DNA from: Pogostemon cablin
Taxonomy: Eukaryota > Streptophyta > Magnoliopsida > Lamiales > Lamiaceae
Assembly: GCA_023678885.1 (NCBI GenBank)
Contig: CM042972.1
Location: forward strand, 10,250,501 to 10,314,500
DNA: 64,000 bases
Reading direction: 5' to 3'
Part shown: piece after piece, positions 40,205-56,095 of the stretch
Layout: each line of letters begins with the position of its first letter
Position numbering within the stretch: the stretch's first letter is position 1
Notes under the pieces: generated by a model
Databases searched by the model: none
Told to the model about the DNA's origin: nothing
Seen by the model: only the letters and a program-made list of their open reading frames with translations
Position numbers and translations under genes: made by a program

Positions 40205-43200
40205 TTAGGAAAAGATAATCATGATGAAGGAAATATACATTATGATGAAAGAAATGAGCATCATGAAGAAGGAAATGGGCATCATAATGTAGGAAATGAG
40301 CATCATGATGAAGGAAACAGGCATCATGATGATGTAAATGATTACATGATGAAGGAAATACGCATCATGGCAAAGGAAATGAGCATCAAAATGAAGGAAA
40401 AGACTATCATGCAGATTGAAATTTGCATCGTGATGTCGGAAATGAGCGTTACAATGAAGGAAAATATGCATCATGGTGAAGGAAATGAGCATCATGATAC
40501 AAGAAATGAGCATCATGATGATGGGAATATGCATCATGATGAAAGAAATTAGGTCATGATATAGGAAATGAGCATCATGATGAAGGAAACATGCATCATG
40601 ATGATAGAAATGAGCATCATGATGAAGGAAATAAGTATCATGATGAAGGATTTATGCATCATGATGATGGAAATAAGAATTATGATGATGGAAATAGGCA
40701 TCATGATGAAGGAAATACGCATCATGATAAAGGAAATGAGCATCATTATGAAGAAAAATTGCATCATAATGAAGGAAATGATCATCATGATGTTAGAAAT
40801 GAACATAGAGATGAAGGAAATAAGAAGCATGATATAAGAAATGAGCATCATGATGAAGGAAATATGCATCTTAATGAATAAAATGAGCAACATGATGTAG
40901 TAAATACGCATCATGATGAAGGAAATTAACATCATGGTGATGGAAATGAGGATCATCATGAAGAAAACATGCATCATGATGGAAGAAAATAGCATATTGA
41001 TGTAAGAAATGAGCATCACGATGAATGAAATATCTCCACGATGAAGGAAATATGTATCATGATGTAGGAAATGAGCATCATGATTAAGGAAATATGTATC
41101 ACGATGAATGAAATAAGCATCATGGTTAAAGGAAATGACCATGACTTAGGAAATGATAATCATGATGAAGGAAATATACATTATGATGAAAGAAATGAGC
41201 ATCAAGATGAAGGAAAAGATCATCATGATGATTGCAATATGTATCGTGATGTAGGAAATGAGCATTATGATGAAGGATAATATGCATCATGATAAAGGAA
41301 ATGAGCATCATGATACAGGAAATGAGCTTCATGATGATGGGAATATGCGTCGTGACGTAGGAAATGAGAATTTTGATGAAGGAAAATATGCTATATGATG
41401 AAGGATATTAAGTCATGATATAGGAAATGAGCACCATGATGATAGAAATGAGCATCATGATGAAAGAAATAAGTATCGTGATGAAGGATTTATGCATCAT
41501 GATGATGGAAATATGAATTATGAAGGAAATGAGCATCATGATGAAGGAAATACGCATCATGATAAAGAATATGAGCATCATTATGAAGAAAATTTGCATC
41601 ATGATAAAGGAAATGATCATCATGATATTGGAAATGAACATAGAGATGAAGGAAATATGAAGCATGATGTAAGAAACGAGCATCATGATGAAGGAAATAT
41701 GCAACGTAATGAATGAAATGAGCATCATGATGTAGTCATTGAGCAATATGATGAAATAATTACGCATCATGATGAAGGAAATTAACATCATGGTGATGGA
41801 AATGAGGATCATCATGAAGAAAACATGCATCATGATGGAAGAAAATAGCATATTGATGTAAGAAATGAGCATCACGATGAATGAAATATCACCATGATAA
41901 AGGAAATATGTATCATGATATAGGAAATGAGCATCATGATTAAGGAAATATGTATCACGATGAATGAAACAAGCATCATGATTAAAGGAAATGACCATAA
42001 TGACTTAGGAAATGATAATCATGATGAAGGAAATATACATTATGATGAAAGAAATGAGCATCATGAAAAAGGAAATGAGCATCATGAAGAAGGAAATGAG
42101 CATCATTATGAAGAAAATTTGCATCATGATAAAGGAAATGATCATCATGATGTTGGAAATGAACATAGAGATGAAGGAAATATGAAGCATGATGTAAGAA
42201 ATGAGCATCATGATGAATGAAATATGCAACGTAATGATTGAAATGAGCATCATGATGTAGTCAATGAGCAATATGATGAAATAAATACGCATCATGATGA
42301 AGGAAATTAACATCATCGTGATGGAAATGACGATCATCATGAAGAAAACATGCATCATGATGGTAGAAAATAGCATTTTGATGTAAGAAATGAGCATCAC
42401 GATGAATGAAATATCACCATGATAAAGGAAATATGTATCATGATATAGGAAATGAGCATCATGATTAAGGAAATATGTATCACGATGAATGAAACAAGCA
42501 TCATGATTAAAGGAAATGACCATAATGACTTAGGAAATGATAATCATGATGAAGGAAATATACATTATGATGAAAGAAATAAGCATCATGAAGAAGGAAA
42601 TGAGCATCATGATGAAGGAAATACGCATCATGATGAAGTATATTAGCATCATGATGATGTAAATGATTACATGATGAAGGAAATATGCATCATGGCAAAG
42701 GAAATGAGCATCAAGATGAAGGAAAAGATCATTATGATAATTGCAATATGTATCGTGATGTAGGAAATGAGCATTATGATGAAGGATAATATGCATTATG
42801 ATGAATGAAATGAGCATCATGATACAGGAAATGAGCATCATGATATAGGAAATGAGCTTCATGATGATGGGAATATGCGTCGTGACGTAGGAAATGAGAA
42901 TTATGATTAAGGAAAATATGCTATATTATGAAGGATATTAAGTCATGATATAGGAAATGAGCACCATGATGAAGAAAACATGCATCATGATGATAGAAAT
43001 GAGCATCATGATGAAAGAAATAAATATCATAATGAAGGATTTATGCATCATGATGATGGAAATATGAATTATGATGAAGGAAATGAGCATCATGATGAAG
43101 GAAATAAGCATCATGATAAAGGAAATGAGCATCATTATGAAGAAAATTTGCATCATGATAAAGGAAATGATCATCATGATGTTGGAAATGAATATAGAGA

Positions 43201-45501
43201 TGAAGGAAATATGAAGCATGATGTAAGAAATGAGCATCATGATGTAGGAAATATGCAACGTAATGAATGAAATGAGCATCATCATGTAGTCAATGAGCAA
43301 CATGATGAAGTAAATACGCATCATGATGAAGGAAATTAACATCATGGTGATGGAAATGAGGATCATCATGAAGAAAACATGCATCATGATGAAGGAAAAG
43401 AGCATATTGATGAAAGAAATGAGCATCATGATGAAGGAAATATCACCATGATGAAGGAAATATGTATCATGATATGGGTAATGAGCATGATGATTAAGAA
43501 AATACGTATCATGATGAATGAAATAAGCCTCATGATTAAAGGAAATGACCATAATGACTTAGGAAATGATAATCATGATGAAGGAAATATACATTATGAT
43601 GACAGAAATGAGCATCATGAAGAAGGAAATGAGCATCATAATGTAGGAAATGAGCATCATGATTAAGGAAATACGCAACATGATGAATTATATTAGCATC
43701 ATGATGATGTAAATGATTACATGATGAAGGAAATATGCATCATGGCGAAGAAAATGAGCATCAAGATAAGGAATAGAGCATCATTTAGATTGAAATATGC
43801 ATCGTGATGTAGGAAATGAGCGTTATGATGAAGGAAAATATGCATCATGATGAAGGAAATGAGCATCGTGATGAAAGAAATGAGCATCATGATGATGGAA
43901 ATATGCATCGTGATATAGGAAATGAGCATTTTGATGAAGGAAAATATGCATCATGATGAAGGAAATTTGGTCATGATATAGGAAATGAGCATCATGATGA
44001 AGGAAACACGCATCATGATGATAGAAATGAGCATCATGATGAAGGAAATAGGTATCATGTTGAAGGATTTATGCATCATGATAAAGGAAATATGTATCAT
44101 GATAAATGAGCATCATTATGAAGGAAATTTGCATCATGATGAAGGAAGCGATCATCATGATGTTGGAAATGAACATAGAGATGAAGGAAATATGAAGCAT
44201 GATGTAAGAAATGAGCATAATGATGAAGGAAATATGCATCGTAATGAATGAAATGAGCATCATGATGATGTAAATACGATCAAGATGAAGGAAATTAACA
44301 TCATGGTGATGGAAATGAGGATCATCATGAAGAAAACATGCATCATGATGAAGGAAAAAAGCTTATTGATGAAAGAAATGAGCATCATGATGAAGGAAAT
44401 ATCACCATGATGAAGGAAATATGTATCATGATGTAGGAAATGAGCATCATGATTTAGGAAATATGTATCACGATGAATGAAATAAGCCTCATGATTAAAG
44501 GAAATGACCATAATGACTTAGGAAATGATAATCATGATGAAGGAAATATACATTATGATGAAGAAATGAGCATCATGAAGAAGGAAATGAGCATCATAAT
44601 GTAGGAAATGAGCATCATGATGAAGGAAATACGCCTCATGATGAAGTATATTAGCATCATGATGATGTAAATGATTACATGATGAAGGAAATATGCATCA
44701 TGGCAAAGGAAATGAGCATCAAAATGTAGGAAAAGAAATCATGAAGATTGAAATATGCATCGTGATGTAGGAAATGAGCGTTAAGATGAAGGAAAATATG
44801 CATCATGTTACAGGAAATGAGCATCATCATATAGGAAATGTACATCATGATGATGGGAATATGCATCGTGACGTAGGAAATGAGAATTATGATAAAGGAA
44901 AATATGCATCAAGATGAAGGAAATTAGGACATGATATAGGAAATGAGCATCATGATGAAGGAAACATGCATCATGATGATAGAAATGAGCATCATGATGA
45001 AGGATTTATGCATCATGATGATGGAAATAAGAATTATGATGACGGAAATGAACATCATGAATAAGGAAATAAGCATCATGATAAAAAAAATGAGCATCAT
45101 TATGAAGAAAATTTGCAACATGATGAAGAAAATGATCATCATGATGTTGGAAATGAACATAGAGATTAAGTAAATATGAAGCATGATGTAAGAAATGAGC
45201 TTCATGATGACGGAAATATGCATCGTAATGAATGAAATGAGCATCATGATGATGTAAATACGATCAAGATGAAGGAAATTAACATCATGGTGATGGAAAT
45301 GAGGATCATCATGAAGAAAACATGCATCATGATGAAGGAAAAAAGCTTATTGATGAAAGAAATGAGCATCATGATGAAGGAAATATCACCATGATGAAGG
45401 AAATATGTATCATGATGTAGGAAATGAGCATCATGATTTATGAAATATGTATCACGATGAATGAAATAAGCCTCATGATTAAAGGAAATGACCATAATGA
45501 C
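40205..45501. repeat. HOR C, copy 3 (5,297 bp)
   Basis: C unit with the 3-bp deletion GACCATGACTTAGG at about 41137, shared with copies 4, 5 and 6. It has TCATGGCAAAGG at about 40366, where the other copies have TCATGGCGAAGG or TCATGGTGAAGG. Confidence 0.93.
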
Positions 45502-48500
45502 TTAGGAAAAGATAATCATGATGAAGGAAATATACATTATGATGAAAGAAATGAGCATCATGAAGAAGGAAATGAGCATCATAATGTAGGAAATGAGCAT
45601 CATGATGAAGGAAACAGGCATCATGATGATGTAAATGATTACATGATGAAGGAAATACGCATCATGGTGAAGGAAATGAGCATCAAAATGAAGGAAAAGA
45701 CTATCATGCAGATTGAAATTTGCATCGTGATGTCGGAAATGAGCGTTACAATGAAGGAAAATATGCATCATGGTGAAGGAAATGAGCATCATGATACAAG
45801 AAATGAGCATCATGATGATGGGAATATGCATCATGATGAAAGAAATTAGGTCATGATATAGGAAATGAGCATCATGATGAAGGAAACATGCATCATGATG
45901 ATAGAAATGAGCATCATGATGAAGGAAATAAGTATCATGATGAAGGATTTATGCATCATGATGATGGAAATAAGAATTATGATGATGGAAATAGGCATCA
46001 TGATGAAGGAAATACGCATCATGATAAAGGAAATGAGCATCATTATGAAGAAAAATTGCATCATAATGAAGGAAATGATCATCATGATGTTAGAAATGAA
46101 CATAGAGATGAAGGAAATAAGAAGCATGATATAAGAAATGAGCATCATGATGAAGGAAATATGCATCTTAATGAATAAAATGAGCAACATGATGTAGTAA
46201 ATACGCATCATGATGAAGGAAATTAACATCATGGTGATGGAAATGAGGATCATCATGAAGAAAACATGCATCATGATGGAAGAAAATAGCATATTGATGT
46301 AAGAAATGAGCATCACGATGAATGAAATATCTCCACGATGAAGGAAATATGTATCATGATGTAGGAAATGAGCATCATGATTAAGGAAATATGTATCACG
46401 ATGAATGAAATAAGCATCATGGTTAAAGGAAATGACCATGACTTAGGAAATGATAATCATGATGAAGGAAATATACATTATGATGAAAGAAATGAGCATC
46501 AAGATGAAGGAAAAGATCATCATGATGATTGCAATATGTATCGTGATGTAGGAAATGAGCATTATGATGAAGGATAATATGCATCATGATAAAGGAAATG
46601 AGCATCATGATACAGGAAATGAGCTTCATGATGATGGGAATATGCGTCGTGACGTAGGAAATGAGAATTTTGATGAAGGAAAATATGCTATATGATGAAG
46701 GATATTAAGTCATGATATAGGAAATGAGCACCATGATGATAGAAATGAGCATCATGATGAAAGAAATAAGTATCGTGATGAAGGATTTATGCATCATGAT
46801 GATGGAAATATGAATTATGAAGGAAATGAGCATCATGATGAAGGAAATACGCATCATGATAAAGAATATGAGCATCATTATGAAGAAAATTTGCATCATG
46901 ATAAAGGAAATGATCATCATGATATTGGAAATGAACATAGAGATGAAGGAAATATGAAGCATGATGTAAGAAACGAGCATCATGATGAAGGAAATATGCA
47001 ACGTAATGAATGAAATGAGCATCATGATGTAGTCATTGAGCAATATGATGAAATAATTACGCATCATGATGAAGGAAATTAACATCATGGTGATGGAAAT
47101 GAGGATCATCATGAAGAAAACATGCATCATGATGGAAGAAAATAGCATATTGATGTAAGAAATGAGCATCACGATGAATGAAATATCACCATGATAAAGG
47201 AAATATGTATCATGATATAGGAAATGAGCATCATGATTAAGGAAATATGTATCACGATGAATGAAACAAGCATCATGATTAAAGGAAATGACCATAATGA
47301 CTTAGGAAATGATAATCATGATGAAGGAAATATACATTATGATGAAAGAAATGAGCATCATGAAAAAGGAAATGAGCATCATGAAGAAGGAAATGAGCAT
47401 CATTATGAAGAAAATTTGCATCATGATAAAGGAAATGATCATCATGATGTTGGAAATGAACATAGAGATGAAGGAAATATGAAGCATGATGTAAGAAATG
47501 AGCATCATGATGAATGAAATATGCAACGTAATGATTGAAATGAGCATCATGATGTAGTCAATGAGCAATATGATGAAATAAATACGCATCATGATGAAGG
47601 AAATTAACATCATCGTGATGGAAATGACGATCATCATGAAGAAAACATGCATCATGATGGAAGAAAATAGCATTTTGATGTAAGAAATGAGCATCACGAT
47701 GAATGAAATATCACCATGATAAAGGAAATATGTATCATGATGTAGGAAATGAGCATCATGATTAAGGAAATATGTATCACGATGAATGAAACAAGCATCA
47801 TGATTAAAGGAAATGACCATAATGACTTAGGAAATGATAATCATGATGAAGGAAATATACATTATGATGAAAGAAATAAGCATCATGAAGAAGGAAATGA
47901 GCATCATGATGAAGGAAATACGCATCATGATGAAGTATATTAGCATCATGATGATGTAAATGATTACATGATGAAGGAAATATGCATCATGGCAAAGGAA
48001 ATGAGCATCAAGATGAAGGAAAAGATCATTATGATAATTGCAATATGTATCGTGATGTAGGAAATGAGCATTATGATGAAGGATAATATGCATTATGATG
48101 AATGAAATGAGCATCATGATACAGGAAATGAGCATCATGATATAGGAAATGAGCTTCATGATGATGGGAATATGCGTCGTGACGTAGGAAATGAGAATTA
48201 TGATTAAGGAAAATATGCTATATTATGAAGGATATTAAGTCATGATATAGGAAATGAGCACCATGATGAAGAAAACATGCATCATGATGATAGAAATGAG
48301 CATCATGATGAAAGAAATAAGTATCATAATGAAGGATTTATGCATCATGATGATGGAAATATGAATTATGATGAAGGAAATGAGCATCATGATGAAGGAA
48401 ATAAGCATCATGATAAAGGAAATGAGCATCATTATGAAGAAAATTTGCATCATGATAAAGGAAATGATCATCATGATGTTGGAAATGAATATAGAGATGA

Positions 48501-50798
48501 AGGAAATATGAAGCATGATGTAAGAAATGAGCATCATGATGTAGGAAATATGCAACGTAATGAATGAAATGAGCATCATCATGTAGTCAATGAGCAACAT
48601 GATGAAGTAAATACGCATCATGATGAAGGAAATTAACATCATGGTGATGGAAATGAGGATCATCATGAAGAAAACATGCATCATGATGAAGGAAAAGAGC
48701 ATATTGATGAAAGAAATGAGCATCATGATGAAGGAAATATCACCATGATGAAGGAAATATGTATCATGATATGGGTAATGAGCATGATGATTAAGAAAAT
48801 ACGTATCATGATGAATGAAATAAGCCTCATGATTAAAGGAAATGACCATAATGACTTAGGAAATGATAATCATGATGAAGGAAATATACATTATGATGAC
48901 AGAAATGAGCATCATGAAGAAGGAAATGAGCATCATAATGTAGGAAATGAGCATCATGATTAAGGAAATACGCAACATGATGAATTATATTAGCATCATG
49001 ATGATGTAAATGATTACATGATGAAGGAAATATGCATCATGGCGAAGAAAATGAGAATCAAGATAAGGAATAGAGCATCATTTAGATTGAAATATGCATC
49101 GTGATGTAGGAAATGAGCGTTATGATGAAGGAAAATATGCATCATGATGAAGGAAATGAGCATCGTGATGAAAGAAATGAGCATCATGATGATGGAAATA
49201 TGCATCGTGATATAGGAAATGAGCATTTTGATGAAGGAAAATATGCATCATGATGAAGGAAATTTGGTCATGATATAGGAAATGAGCATCATGATGAAGG
49301 AAACACGCATCATTATGATAGAAATGAGCATCATGATGAAGGAAATAGGTATCATGTTGAAGGATTTATGCATCATGATAAAGGAAATATGTATCATGAT
49401 AAATGAGCATCATTATGAAGGAAATTTGCATCATGATGAAGGAAGCGATCATCATGATGTTGGAAATGAACATAGAGATGAAGGAAATATGAAGCATGAT
49501 GTAAGAAATGAGCATAATGATGAAGGAAATATGCATCGTAATGAATGAAATGAGCATCATGATGATGTAAATACGATCAAGATGAAGGAAATTAACATCA
49601 TGGTGATGGAAATGAGGATCATCATGAAGAAAACATGCATCATGATGAAGGAAAAAAGCTTATTGATGAAAGAAATGAGCATCATGATGAAGGAAATATC
49701 ACCATGATGAAGGAAATATGTATTATGATGTAGGAAATGAGCATCATGATTTAGGAAATATGTATCACGATGAATGAAATAAGCCTCATGATTAAAGGAA
49801 ATGACCATAATGACTTAGGAAATGATAATCATGATGAAGGAAATATACATTATGATGAAGAAATGAGCATCATGAAGAAGGAAATGAGCATCATAATGTA
49901 GGAAATGAGCATCATGATGAAGGAAATACGCCTCATGATGAAGTATATTAGCATCATGATGATGTAAATGATTACATGATGAAGGAAATATGCATCATGG
50001 CAAAGGAAATGAGCATCAAAATGTAGGAAAAGAAATCATGAAGATTGAAATATGCATCGTGATGTAGGAAATGAGCGTTAAGATGAAGGAAAATATGCAT
50101 CATGTTACAGGAAATGAGCATCATCATATAGGAAATGTACATCATGATGATGGGAATATGCATCGTGACGTAGGAAATGAGAATTATGATAAAGGAAAAT
50201 ATGCATCAAGATGAAGGAAATTAGGACATGATATAGGAAATGAGCATCATGATGAAGGAAACATGCATCATGATGATAGAAATGAGCATCATGATGAAGG
50301 ATTTATGCATCATGATGATGGAAATAAGAATTATGATGACGGAAATGAACATCATGAATAAGGAAATAAGCATCATGATAAAAAAAATGAGCATCATTAT
50401 GAAGAAAATTTGCAACATGATGAAGAAAATGATCATCATGATGTTGGAAATGAACATAGAGATTAAGTAAATATGAAGCATGATGTAAGAAATGAGCTTC
50501 ATGATGACGGAAATATGCATCGTAATGAATGAAATGAGCATCATGATGATGTAAATACGATCAAGATGAAGGAAATTAACATCATGGTGATGGAAATGAG
50601 GATCATCATGAAGAAAACATGCATCATGATGAAGGAAAAAAGCTTATTGATGAAAGAAATGAGCATCATGATGAAGGAAATATCACCATGATGAAGGAAA
50701 TATGTATCATGATGTAGGAAATGAGCATCATGATTTATGAAATATGTATCACGATGAATGAAATAAGCCTCATGATTAAAGGAAATGACCATAATGAC
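45502..50798. repeat. HOR C, copy 4 (5,297 bp)
   Basis: Standard C unit with the shared 3-bp deletion at about 46434. Private changes include TCATGGTGAAGG at about 45663 and GAGAATCAAG at about 49052. Confidence 0.93.
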
Positions 50799-53700
50799 TT
50801 AGGAAAAGATAATCATGATGAAGGAAATATACATTATGATGAAAGAAATGAGCATCATGAAGAAGGAAATGGGCATCATAATGTAGGAAATGAGCATCAT
50901 GATGAAGGAAACAGGCATCATGATGATGTAAATGATTACATGATGAAGGAAATACGCATCATGGCGAAGGAAATGAGCATCAAAATGAAGGAAAAGACTA
51001 TCATGCAGATTGAAATTTGCATCGTGATGTCGGAAATGAGCGTTACAATGAAGGAAAATATGCATCATGGTGAAGGAAATGAGCATCATGATACAAGAAA
51101 TGAGCATCATGATGATGGGAATATGCATCATGATGAAAGAAATTAGGTCATGATATAGGAAATGAGCATCATGATGAAGGAAACATGCATCATGATGATA
51201 GAAATGAGCATCATGATGAAGGAAATAAGTATCATGATGAAGGATTTATGCATCATGATGATGGAAATAAGAATTATGATGATGGAAATAGGCATCATGA
51301 TGAAGGAAATACGCATCATGATAAAGGAAATGAGCATCATTATGAAGAAAAATTGCATCATAATGAAGGAAATGATCATCATGATGTTAGAAATGAACAT
51401 AGAGATGAAGGAAATAAGAAGCATGATATAAGAAATGAGCATCATGATGAAGGAAATATGCATCTTAATGAATAAAATGAGCAACATGATGTAGTAAATA
51501 CGCATCATGATGAAGGAAATTAACATCATGGTGATGGAAATGAGGATCATCATGAAGAAAACATGCATCATGATGGAAGAAAATAGCATTTTGATGTAAG
51601 AAATGAGCATCACGATGAATGAAATATCTCCACGATGAAGGAAATATGTATCATGATGTAGGAAATGAGCATCATGATTAAGGAAATATGTATCACGATG
51701 AATGAAATAAGCATCATGGTTAAAGGAAATGACCATGACTTAGGAAATGATAATCATGATGAAGGAAATATACATTATGATGAAAGAAATGAGCATCAAG
51801 ATGAAGGAAAAGATCATCATGATGATTGCAATATGTATCGTGATGTAGGAAATGAGCATTATGATGAAGGATAATATGCATCATGATAAAGGAAATGAGC
51901 ATCATGATACAGGAAATGAGCTTCATGATGATGGGAATATGCGTCGTGACGTAGGAAATGAGAATTTTGATGAAGGAAAATATGCTATATGATGAAGGAT
52001 ATTAAGTCATGATATAGGAAATGAGCACCATGATGATAGAAATGAGCATCATGATGAAAGAAATAAGTATCGTGATGAAGGATTTATGCATCATGATGAT
52101 GGAAATATGAATTATGAAGGAAATGAGCATCATGATGAAGGAAATACGCATCATGATAAAGAATATGAGCATCATTATGAAGAAAATTTGCATCATGATA
52201 AAGGAAATGATCATCATGATATTGGAAATGAACATAGAGATGAAGGAAATATGAAGCATGATGTAAGAAACGAGCATCATGATGAAGGAAATATGCAACG
52301 TAATGAATGAAATGAGCATCATGATGTAGTCATTGAGCAATATGATGAAATAATTACGCATCATGATGAAGGAAATTAACATCATGGTGATGGAAATGAG
52401 GATCATCATGAAGAAAACATGCATCATGATGGAAGAAAATAGCATATTGATGTAAGAAATGAGCATCACGATGAATGAAATATCACCATGATAAAGGAAA
52501 TATGTATCATGATATAGGAAATGAGCATCATGATTAAGGAAATATGTATCACGATGAATGAAACAAGCATCATGATTAAAGGAAATGACCATAATGACTT
52601 AGGAAATGATAATCATGATGAAGGAAATATACATTATGATGAAAGAAATGAGCATCATGAAGAAGGAAATGAGCATCATGAAGAAGGAAATGAGCATCAT
52701 TATGAAGAAAATTTGCATCATGATAAAGGAAATGATCATCATGATGTTGGAAATGAACATAGAGATGAAGGAAATATGAAGCATGATGTAAGAAATGAGC
52801 ATCATGATGAATGAAATATGCAACGTAATGATTGAAATGAGCATCATGATGTAGTCAATGAGCAATATGATGAAATAAATACGCATCATGATGAAGGAAA
52901 TTAACATCATCGTGATGGAAATGACGATCATCATGAAGAAAACATGCATCATGATGGAAGAAAATAGCATTTTGATGTAAGAAATGAGCATCACGATGAA
53001 TGAAATATCACCATGATAAAGGAAATATGTATCATGATGTAGGAAATGAGCATCATGATTAAGGAAATATGTATCACGATGAATGAAACAAGCATCATGA
53101 TTAAAGGAAATGACCATAATGACTTAGGAAATGATAATCATGATGAAGGAAATATACATTATGATGAAAGAAATAAGCATCATGAAGAAGGAAATGAGCA
53201 TCATGATGAAGGAAATACGCATCATGATGAAGTATATTAGCATCATGATGATGTAAATGATTACATGATGAAGGAAATATGCATCATGGCAAAGGAAATG
53301 AGCATCAAGATGAAGGAAAAGATCATTATGATAATTGCAATATGTATCGTGATGTAGGAAATGAGCATTATGATGAAGGATAATATGCATTATGATGAAT
53401 GAAATGAACATCATGATACAGGAAATGAGCATCATGATATAGGAAATGAGCTTCATGATGATGGGAATATGCGTCGTGACGTAGGAAATGAGAATTATGA
53501 TTAAGGAAAATATGCTATATTATGAAGGATATTAAGTCATGATATAGGAAATGAGCACCATGATGAAGAAAACATGCATCATGATGATAGAAATGAGCAT
53601 CATGATGAAAGAAATAAGTATCATAATGAAGGATTTATGCATCATGATGATGGAAATATGAATTATGATGAAGGAAATGAGCATCATGATGAAGGAAATA

Positions 53701-56095
53701 AGCATCATGATAAAGGAAATGAGCATCATTATGAAGAAAATTTGCATCATGATAAAGGAAATGATCATCATGATGTTGGAAATGAACATAGAGATGAAGG
53801 AAATATGAAGCATGATGTAAGAAATGAGCATCATGATGTAGGAAATATGCAACGTAATGAATGAAATGAGCATCATCATGTAGTCAATGAGCAACATGAT
53901 GAAGTAAATACGCATCATGATGAAGGAAATTAACATCATGGTAATGGAAATGAGGATCATCATGAAGAAAACATGCATCATGATGAAGGAAAAGAGCATA
54001 TTGATGAAAGAAATGAGCATCATGATGAAGGAAATATCACCATGATGAAGGAAATATGTATCATGATATGGGTAATGAGCATGATGATTAAGAAAATACG
54101 TATCATGATGAATGAAATAAGCCTCATGATTAAAGGAAATGACCATAATGACTTAGGAAATGATAATCATGATGAAGGAAATATACATTATGATGACAGA
54201 AATGAGCATCATGAAGAAGGAAATGAGCATCATAATGTAGGAAATGAGCATCATGATTAAGGAAATACGCAACATGATGAATTATATTAGCATCATGATG
54301 ATGTAAATGATTACATGATGAAGGAAATATGCATCATGGCGAAGAAAATGAGCATCAAGATAAGGAATAGAGCATCATTTAGATTGAAATATGCATCGTG
54401 ATGTAGGAAATGAGCGTTATGATGAAGGAAAATATGCATCATGATGAAGGAAATGAGCATCGTGATGAAAGAAATGAGCATCATGATGATGGAAATATGC
54501 ATCGTGATATAGGAAATGAGCATTTTGATGAAGGAAAATATGCATCATGATGAAGGAAATTTGGTCATGATATAGGAAATGAGCATCATGATGAAGGAAA
54601 CACGCATCATGATGATAGAAATGAGCATCATGATGAAGGAAATAGGTATCATGTTGAAGGATTTATGCATCATGATAAAGGAAATATGTATCATGATAAA
54701 TGAGCATCATTATGAAGGAAATTTGCATCATGATGAAGGAAGCGATCATCATGATGTTGGAAATGAACATAGAGATGAAGGAAATATGAAGCATGATGTA
54801 AGAAATGAGCATAATGATGAAGGAAATATGCATCGTAATGAATGAAATGAGCATCATGATGATGTAAATACGATCAAGATGAAGGAAATTAACATCATGG
54901 TGATGGAAATGAGGATCATCATGAAGAAAACATGCATCATGATGAAGGAAAAAAGCTTATTGATGAAAGAAATGAGCATCATGATGAAGGAAATATCACC
55001 ATGATGAAGGAAATATGTATCATGATGTAGGAAATGAGCATCATGATTTAGGAAATATGTATCACGATGAATGAAATAAGCCTCATGATTAAAGGAAATG
55101 ACCATAATGACTTAGGAAATGATAATCATGATGAAGGAAATATACATTATGATGAAGAAATGAGCATCATGAAGAAGGAAATGAGCATCATAATGTAGGA
55201 AATGAGCATCATGATGAAGGAAATACGCCTCATGATGAAGTATATTAGCATCATGATGATGTAAATGATTACATGATGAAGGAAATATGCATCATGGCAA
55301 AGGAAATGAGCATCAAAATGTAGGAAAAGAAATCATGAAGATTGAAATATGCATCGTGATGTAGGAAATGAGCGTTAAGATGAAGGAAAATATGCATCAT
55401 GTTACAGGAAATGAGCATCATCATATAGGAAATGTACATCATGATGATGGGAATATGCATCGTGACGTAGGAAATGAGAATTATGATAAAGGAAAATATG
55501 CATCAAGATGAAGGAAATTAGGACATGATATAGGAAATGAGCATCATGATGAAGGAAACATGCATCATGATTATAGAAATGAGCATCATGATGAAGGATT
55601 TATGCATCATGATGATGGAAATAAGAATTATGATGACGGAAATAAACATCATGAATAAGGAAATAAGCATCATGATAAAAAAAATGAGCATCATTATGAA
55701 GAAAATTTGCAACATGATGAAGAAAATGATCATCATGATGTTGGAAATGAACATAGAGATTAAGTAAATATGAAGCATGATGTAAGAAATGAGCTTCATG
55801 ATGACGGAAATATGCATCGTAATGAATGAAATGAGCATCATGATGATGTAAATACGATCAAGATGAAGGAAATTAACATCATGGTGATGGAAATGAGGAT
55901 CATCATGAAGAAAACATGCATCATGATGAAGGAAAAAAGCTTATTGATGAAAGAAATGAGCATCATGATGAAGGAAATATCACCATGATGAAGGAAATAT
56001 GTATCATGATGTAGGAAATGAGCATCATGATTTATGAAATATGTATCACGATGAATGAAATAAGCCTCATGATTAAAGGAAATGACCATAATGAC
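50799..56095. repeat. HOR C, copy 5 (5,297 bp)
   Basis: Standard C unit with the shared 3-bp deletion at about 51731. Differences from copy 4 are isolated base changes, for example ATTATAG for ATGATAG at about 55570. Confidence 0.93.
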